DNA from: Roseomonas sp.
GTDB taxonomy: Bacteria; Pseudomonadota; Alphaproteobacteria; Acetobacterales; Acetobacteraceae
Direction: 5' to 3'
Length of the DNA stretch: 64,000 nucleotides
Assembly (NCBI GenBank): GCA_020249265.1
Contig: JADCGA010000026.1
Span: 1-64,000, forward strand
Position 1 is the first letter of the stretch; each line of letters begins with the position of its first letter. The translations under genes were made by a program, and so were the position numbers. A model generated the notes under the pieces. The model did no database searches and had not been told where the DNA came from. It was given only the letters and a program-made list of their open reading frames with translations. Shown here in pieces: positions 59,757-64,000 of the stretch.

Positions 59757-60458
59757 ATGGCGGATGCTCGAATCCTGGGCGTTTTGGGTGGCATGGGGCC
59801 GCTGGCGAGTGCATGTTTCATGCAGCGCCTGACGCTACTGACGCTGGCGGAGCGTGATCAGGACCATATCCCGACTATCCTCTGGTCCGATCCGCGCGTG
59901 CCGGATCGCACTGCAGCGCGTGTTGCGGGCGGTGAAGACCCCTTGCCCGCGCTGCTGCGCGGCATTCGCGGGCTGGAAGCCGCAGGCTGTGGCGCCATCG
60001 CCATTCCCTGCAATACCGCGCATGGCTGGTATGAAGGCATGAGCGCGGCGACCAGCCTGCCCATTCTGCATATTGTGGATGCGGCGGGCGTGGAATTGCG
60101 TCGGCTGGGTGTTGTCGGCGGGTGCATTGGCGTGATGGGCACCGCGGGCACGCTGGCCATGCGGCTTTACCAGCAAAGGTTGGATGGGCTTGGCTATGAA
60201 TGCCTGACGCCGAGTGATGAGGAAATGCAAAGCCGCGTCACGCCAGCGATCACAGCGGTGAAGGCTAATAAGCTTTTGGAATCCTATGAACCGCTGGCCG
60301 AGGTCGCGCGCAGGCTGATGGCGCGTGGTGCGCGGGCCTTGGTGCTGGGCTGCACGGAAATTCCTCTGGGTATCGCTGCCGGCCCGGCGCTGCCGTTTCC
60401 GGTGGCGGATACGATTGATGCGCTGGCGCGGGCTTCGATTGCTTGGGCGAAGGGGTAA
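59757..60458 (+). CDS. aspartate/glutamate racemase
   Basis: A 233-residue enzyme with both catalytic cysteines in place: IPCNTAHGWYE in the first half and LGCTEIPLGI in the second. The start ILGVLGGMGPLASACFMQRL is typical of the YgeA/aspartate racemase group. It should racemise aspartate, glutamate or another amino acid without PLP. The ATG at 59757 (MADARILG) is preferred over one at 59709. It is divergent from the TSUP gene and convergent with the PfkB kinase gene (four bases between). Confidence 0.92.
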   Translation: MADARILGVLGGMGPLASACFMQRLTLLTLAERDQDHIPTILWSDPRVPDRTAARVAGGEDPLPALLRGIRGLEAAGCGAIAIPCNTAHGWYEGMSAATSLPILHIVDAAGVELRRLGVVGGCIGVMGTAGTLAMRLYQQRLDGLGYECLTPSDEEMQSRVTPAITAVKANKLLESYEPLAEVARRLMARGARALVLGCTEIPLGIAAGPALPFPVADTIDALARASIAWAKG

Positions 60459-60462
60459 GGGC

Positions 60463-61374
60463 TTAAACGCCCGCCAGCATCGCTTCCACCATCGGGCGAT
60501 AAGGCGTGGTGCCATCGCGCGCCCGCAGCGCCCCGGCGGCTGAGGCGAAGCGCAACGCCGCTTCCACGCCCATGCCTTCCGCAATCGCCAAAGCATAGGC
60601 GCCGTGGAACACATCGCCCGCGCCGGTGGTAATGGTGGCCTCAACCGGGAAGGCCGGGATTTCCTGTGGCGCTGCCATGCCGGGCGCGAGCCAGAGCGTG
60701 CCTTTCTCCCCGCGCGTCACGGCGGCGAGTTGCACAGGGCCTGAGGCCAAGGCGCGGCGCAGCCCTTCTTCTGGCGCACAACCAGGCGCGAAATTCTGCA
60801 AGCCGGTCACTGAGAAAATCGCGTGATCCACGCGCGGTACCAAATCCACCAGAATGCGCGTTTCGCTTTTCTCGCCATCCAGGACTACGGGCGCGCCAAG
60901 GCGCCGCGCCTCTGCCGCTGCGGCGGCGACACCTTCGGGCCAGCGCGGGTCGCAACAAAGCGCGCCGGCGCCGGCCAGGGTTTGCAAAGGCAGCCAGGCG
61001 GGGTCCGTGCCAAGATCAGCACCGCGAAAGCCGATGATGGTGCGTTCCCCATGGCGGTCCACCAGCACGGCGGAAACGGGGCTTCGCCCGCCCGCCATGC
61101 GCCGGAGGCCCGCGGTGTTGACGCCATCCGCTTCCAAGGCAGCGGCGAGCAAGGGCGCGTTCAAATCATCGCCAACCCGGCCCCAGAAATCCGCGCGGCC
61201 CCCTAGCCGCGTCACCGCAATCGCCGCATTGGCCGCCATGCCGCCGGCATTCAGCACATAGGATCGGGCCGCGATTTTCGCGGGCGGTTGGGGTATATCC
61301 TCCACCCGAAACACATGATCGGCGACGACATTGCCAAGGCAGACAACACGCGGCGGGGCGGGGGGAGGGGCCAT
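60463..61374 (-). CDS. PfkB-family carbohydrate kinase
   Basis: A 303-residue ribokinase-like enzyme. The N-terminal VVCLGNVVADHVFRV and GGMAANAAIAVTRLGG match PfkB signature 1, and TTGAGDVFHGAYALAIAEG is signature 2 with the catalytic Asp. Sugar kinases of this group phosphorylate ribose, fructose, KDG or nucleosides; the specific substrate is unclear. The ATG at 61374 overlaps the start codon of the divergent pseudouridine synthase gene. No strong ribosome site is visible. Confidence 0.9.
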   Translation of the reverse strand: MAPPPAPPRVVCLGNVVADHVFRVEDIPQPPAKIAARSYVLNAGGMAANAAIAVTRLGGRADFWGRVGDDLNAPLLAAALEADGVNTAGLRRMAGGRSPVSAVLVDRHGERTIIGFRGADLGTDPAWLPLQTLAGAGALCCDPRWPEGVAAAAAEARRLGAPVVLDGEKSETRILVDLVPRVDHAIFSVTGLQNFAPGCAPEEGLRRALASGPVQLAAVTRGEKGTLWLAPGMAAPQEIPAFPVEATITTGAGDVFHGAYALAIAEGMGVEAALRFASAAGALRARDGTTPYRPMVEAMLAGV

Positions 61375-62080
61375 GATGGGGGAAAGCCTGTCACGGCAGG
61401 ACCGTCTTGGCCAAGTGCCTGCTGAGATCGCATCCCGCATCCTGGTTTTGCGCGATGATGCGCTGGTGCTGAATAAGCCGGCAGGACTTGCGACACATCG
61501 TGGCCCGCGCGGCGGGGCTTCGGTGGAAGATTGGTTGCCGGCTTTGCAAATGGGAAGGCGGCATTTGCCGCAGCCGGCGCATCGGTTGGATCAGGATACG
61601 GCGGGCTGCCTGGTGCTGGGGCGCACCAAGCCGGCACTCGCGGCTTTGGGCGCCATTTTCGCCAAGGGTCTGGCGCAGAAGACCTATTGGGCGGTGGTGC
61701 AAGGCGGGCCGGCTGAGGGTGAGGGGGGGATTGCCTTGCCCATCCGCAAGATCAGCTCTCGCGCACAGGGTTGGCGGATGGAAGCGCATGCGGATGGGCT
61801 GGCTTCACTGACACGCTTTCGCTGCCTGGGGCGCGGTGCTGGGATGGCCTGGCTGGAATTGGCGCCTGAGACGGGGCGGACACATCAATTGCGCGTGCAT
61901 TGCGCGGCGATGGGCTGGCCGATTTTGGGTGATGCGCTGTACGGCGCTGGCGGGGCGGGCGGTTTGCATTTGCTGGCGCGTGCGATTGCTTTGCCGCTGG
62001 AACCGCCCTTGCTGGCCGAAGCACCGCCACCGCCGCATTTGGAAGGCGCCTTGCGGGAATGTGGCTGGCAAGGCGCGTGA
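61373..62080 (+). CDS. RluA-family pseudouridine synthase
   Basis: A 235-residue enzyme of the RluA/RluC/TruC superfamily. Catalytic Asp is in HRLDQDTAGCLVLGRT, with other conserved parts VLNKPAGLATHRG at the start and ETGRTHQLRVHCAAMGWPILGDALYG near the end (two motifs). It modifies uridine in rRNA or tRNA. There is no S4 domain. A GGGAGGGG ribosome site fits ATGs at 61373 and 61376. It begins head-to-head with the PfkB kinase gene, with overlapping start codons. Confidence 0.92.
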   Translation: MMGESLSRQDRLGQVPAEIASRILVLRDDALVLNKPAGLATHRGPRGGASVEDWLPALQMGRRHLPQPAHRLDQDTAGCLVLGRTKPALAALGAIFAKGLAQKTYWAVVQGGPAEGEGGIALPIRKISSRAQGWRMEAHADGLASLTRFRCLGRGAGMAWLELAPETGRTHQLRVHCAAMGWPILGDALYGAGGAGGLHLLARAIALPLEPPLLAEAPPPPHLEGALRECGWQGA

Positions 62081-62122
62081 AAGCGGTTAGGCTTGCCCCC
62101 GAAAACCGGGAAGGAAACACGC

Positions 62123-63073
62123 ATGTTTACTCGCAGGCACATCATCACTGGCGTGGCGGGCTTGGCCGCTTTGGGCAGCGCCGCACCAGTGCGCGCCTGG
62201 GAACCAGCGCGGCCCATTCAATTGATTGTTGGCTTCGCCCCAGGCGGCGGCGCGGATTTGGCGGCGCGTGCGATTGCCGAGGCCTCTTCGCGCTTCTTCC
62301 CAACCCCAATTGTGGTGATGAACCGCCCCGGCGCGGGCGGGGCGATTGCCGCGCAGCAAGTGGCGGGTATGGCGCCGGATGGGCTTAATCTGTTGGTCGG
62401 CGGCGGCAGTGAAAGCATCGCCCTGCCAGCCTTTCGGGATTTGCCCTATGATCCCAAAAAATCCTTCCGCGCCATCATCCGCATCACGCGCCAGCCGCTG
62501 CTGATCGTCGCCCGGCGCGGCGGGCGTTTTGCTGATTTGCAGAGCGTGATTGAAGCCGCCAAGCGCGCGCCGGGTGCCATTCCGCATGCTTCCTCCGGCC
62601 AGGGGTCCATCTATCACGCGGTATTTGTGTTGCTGTCGCGTGCGGCGAGTATCGAATTGTTGCATGTGCCTTTCACCGGCGGTGCGCCAAGCTTGCAGGC
62701 GTTGATGGCGAATACGGTGGAATTGGCGGTACTCGCCCCGGAAGAAATGGCGGGGCTGGCCAGTGCCGGCGAAATCCGCCCGCTGGCGGTGGCCTCAGCG
62801 GCGCGTATTCCGGGCTACCCTGATGTGCCCACGCTCCGCGAATTGGGCTTTGATGTGGTGATTGAGAACATGAAGGGCCTGAATGCGCCCGCCGGCCTGC
62901 CGGATAATGTTTACACCAGCCTGCATGATCGCTTCCGCCAAGGCATGCAGGCGCCGGTCTGGAAAACATTTCTGGAACGCACCGGCGCGATGGATGGCTA
63001 TCTGGATGGCCCTGCCTATCAGCGCGCCATGGATGATGTGCTGGATTCGCTCAAGGCGGCGTTGGCCAGATAA
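62123..63073 (+). CDS. tripartite tricarboxylate transporter receptor (Bug/TctC family)
   Basis: A 316-residue periplasmic binding protein. The signal sequence has a twin Arg and a hydrophobic core (MFTRRHIITGVAGLAALGSAAPVRA). The mature start RPIQLIVGFAPGGGADLAARAIAE and the PVVVMNRPGAGGAIAAQQV-like segment are hallmarks of the Bug family, and VPFTGGAPSLQALMANTVELAV continues it. Such receptors bind carboxylates, amides or aromatic acids; many lack adjacent TctAB, as here. The ATG at 62123 has an AAGGAAA site. It is close behind the pseudouridine synthase gene (42 bases). Confidence 0.93.
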   Translation: MFTRRHIITGVAGLAALGSAAPVRAWEPARPIQLIVGFAPGGGADLAARAIAEASSRFFPTPIVVMNRPGAGGAIAAQQVAGMAPDGLNLLVGGGSESIALPAFRDLPYDPKKSFRAIIRITRQPLLIVARRGGRFADLQSVIEAAKRAPGAIPHASSGQGSIYHAVFVLLSRAASIELLHVPFTGGAPSLQALMANTVELAVLAPEEMAGLASAGEIRPLAVASAARIPGYPDVPTLRELGFDVVIENMKGLNAPAGLPDNVYTSLHDRFRQGMQAPVWKTFLERTGAMDGYLDGPAYQRAMDDVLDSLKAALAR

Positions 63074-63075
63074 AC

Positions 63076-64000
63076 CTAACTCGCGCTGGGGATCACACTA
63101 TCCCCAGCCCTGCCTTCCAGCACCGCATCAAACAGTTTGATCTGTTGCGGCAGGCAGATGGTTTGCAGATCATAACGTGCAAGCAAGGTCCGCCGAGCGG
63201 CCTTGCGGATTGGCTCATAGCGATCCGGATGGGCCAGTGCTTCCACCACGGTCTCGGCCAGCGCGGCAGTATCAAAAAACGGCACCAGCAACCCGTTCAC
63301 ACCATGCTCGATCACTTCCTGCACCGGCGGTGTCGCTGAGCCAATCACCAAAGCCTCGCACCCCATGGCTTCGATCATGGACCAGGACAGCACATAGGGA
63401 TACGTCAGATAGACATGCGCGCGCGTGCTGCGAAATAGCGCAAGTAAGGCAGGATGCGGAATGCGGCCGGTGAAATGCAGCCTGGTCAGGTCCAGCTTGT
63501 CGCCCAATTCTTCCAGCAAATGCGCCCGCCAGGAACGGCCATCTGCGGGTTTCGGGCCATAGCCGCGCGCCTCGCCCCCCACCAGCACCACTTGCGCTTG
63601 CGGCCGGCGCGCCAGGATTTCCGGCAGGGCGCGCATGAAAACATCAAAGCCGCGATAGGGTTCCAGATTGCGGGAGACGAAGGTGATCACCTCATCCCCG
63701 CGCTTGATCACGCGGCCATTCGGCAATTTCACATGATGCGGGCCAATGGGCGTCGCCACTTCGCTATTCACCCCTTCATGCACCACGGAAATCTTGTGCC
63801 GAAACACTTCAGGGTAGCGGCCACGCTGGAAATGCGTGGGGCTGACGCCCCAATCCATCGCCTCCAGCGCGGGGGTTTGTGGCAGGTTCAACATCCGCGT
63901 GCGCGCTGCCTCATCCAACTCCACCTTTCGCGCTGGGTTGAAGCCGACATCGCCGCCCGCGGTGGTGAAGTGGAATTCGCAGTAATGCAGCAATTTCGCA
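63076..64000 (-). CDS. glycosyltransferase family 4 protein (N-terminus cut by window edge)
   Basis: At least 305 residues of a GT-B fold glycosyltransferase, open through the right edge (the codons at 63994-63999 continue in frame), so the N-terminus and the start lie outside. The donor-binding domain is complete: ITFVSRNLEPYRGFDVFMRAL, QVVLVGGEARGYG, LHFTGRIPHPALLALFRSTRAHVYLTYPYVLSWSMIEAMGCEALVIGS (in parts; EAMGCEALV is the GT4 E-x7-E like region) and VIEHGVNGLLVPFFD. It presumably builds a surface polysaccharide or lipopolysaccharide part. It is convergent with the Bug-receptor gene. Confidence 0.9.
   Translation of the reverse strand, partial: AKLLHYCEFHFTTAGGDVGFNPARKVELDEAARTRMLNLPQTPALEAMDWGVSPTHFQRGRYPEVFRHKISVVHEGVNSEVATPIGPHHVKLPNGRVIKRGDEVITFVSRNLEPYRGFDVFMRALPEILARRPQAQVVLVGGEARGYGPKPADGRSWRAHLLEELGDKLDLTRLHFTGRIPHPALLALFRSTRAHVYLTYPYVLSWSMIEAMGCEALVIGSATPPVQEVIEHGVNGLLVPFFDTAALAETVVEALAHPDRYEPIRKAARRTLLARYDLQTICLPQQIKLFDAVLEGRAGDSVIPSAS

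Overview
The window looks like chromosomal DNA of a GC-rich alphaproteobacterium, most probably Acetobacteraceae or a close Rhodospirillales relative (Roseomonas-like). The evidence is a GcrA cell-cycle regulator, the alphaproteobacterial order rpsB-tsf-pyrH-frr-uppS-cdsA-dxr-rseP-bamA-skp-lpxD-fabZ-lpxA-lpxI, a UbiH-like hydroxylase, a Bug-type tripartite tricarboxylate receptor, and a tRNA-His that keeps G-1 and C73. The family placement is inference. Genes are packed tightly: no gene-free stretch exceeds about 300 bases. There is no rRNA, CRISPR array, prophage or intact insertion sequence. The only clear mobile trace is a transposase tail at the left edge.

Layout. 1-7.4 kb: transposase remnant, a PmtA-like methyltransferase, an EamA exporter, gcrA with a strong terminator, a MATE exporter, alaS and a small HExxH protein. 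7.4-9.9 kb: a small catabolic-looking group (ABM monooxygenase, DapA-like aldolase, divergent TIM-barrel amidohydrolase). 9.9-15 kb: a lipoprotein, then YfgM-like protein-bamB-der and an MFS transporter. 15-20.1 kb: a complete peptide-type ABC importer with a fused double ATPase. 20.2-23.4 kb: a UbiH-like hydroxylase and glnK-amtB behind a sigma-54-type promoter. 23.4-37.4 kb: one long minus-strand block for ribosome biogenesis, isoprenoid and phospholipid synthesis, outer-membrane assembly and lipid A.

37.5-41.1 kb: aspartate dehydrogenase, then a four-gene thiol-redox operon. That operon has a MarR regulator with a Cys/His-rich tail, an unknown exported protein, an AhpD-like protein and a CPGC redoxin. 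It reads from a promoter whose spacer and -10 box are occupied by a perfect palindrome, and whose transcript probably starts at or near the start codon. 41.2-45.1 kb: a cyanate uptake and cyanase operon lying between two direct copies of the 3' end of an SDR gene. 45-50 kb: the SDR gene, tRNA-His, an MFS-racemase pair and an OmpR/EnvZ-type two-component system. 50-64 kb: MOSC protein, pgi, a UMF1 transporter, ilvBH, miaA, serB, a ParDE pair, a TSUP transporter, an Asp/Glu racemase, a PfkB kinase, a pseudouridine synthase, a Bug receptor, and a glycosyltransferase cut by the right edge.

The two loci most worth following are the MarR/redoxin operon (38.4-41.1 kb) and the repeat-flanked cyanate segment (41.2-45.1 kb).
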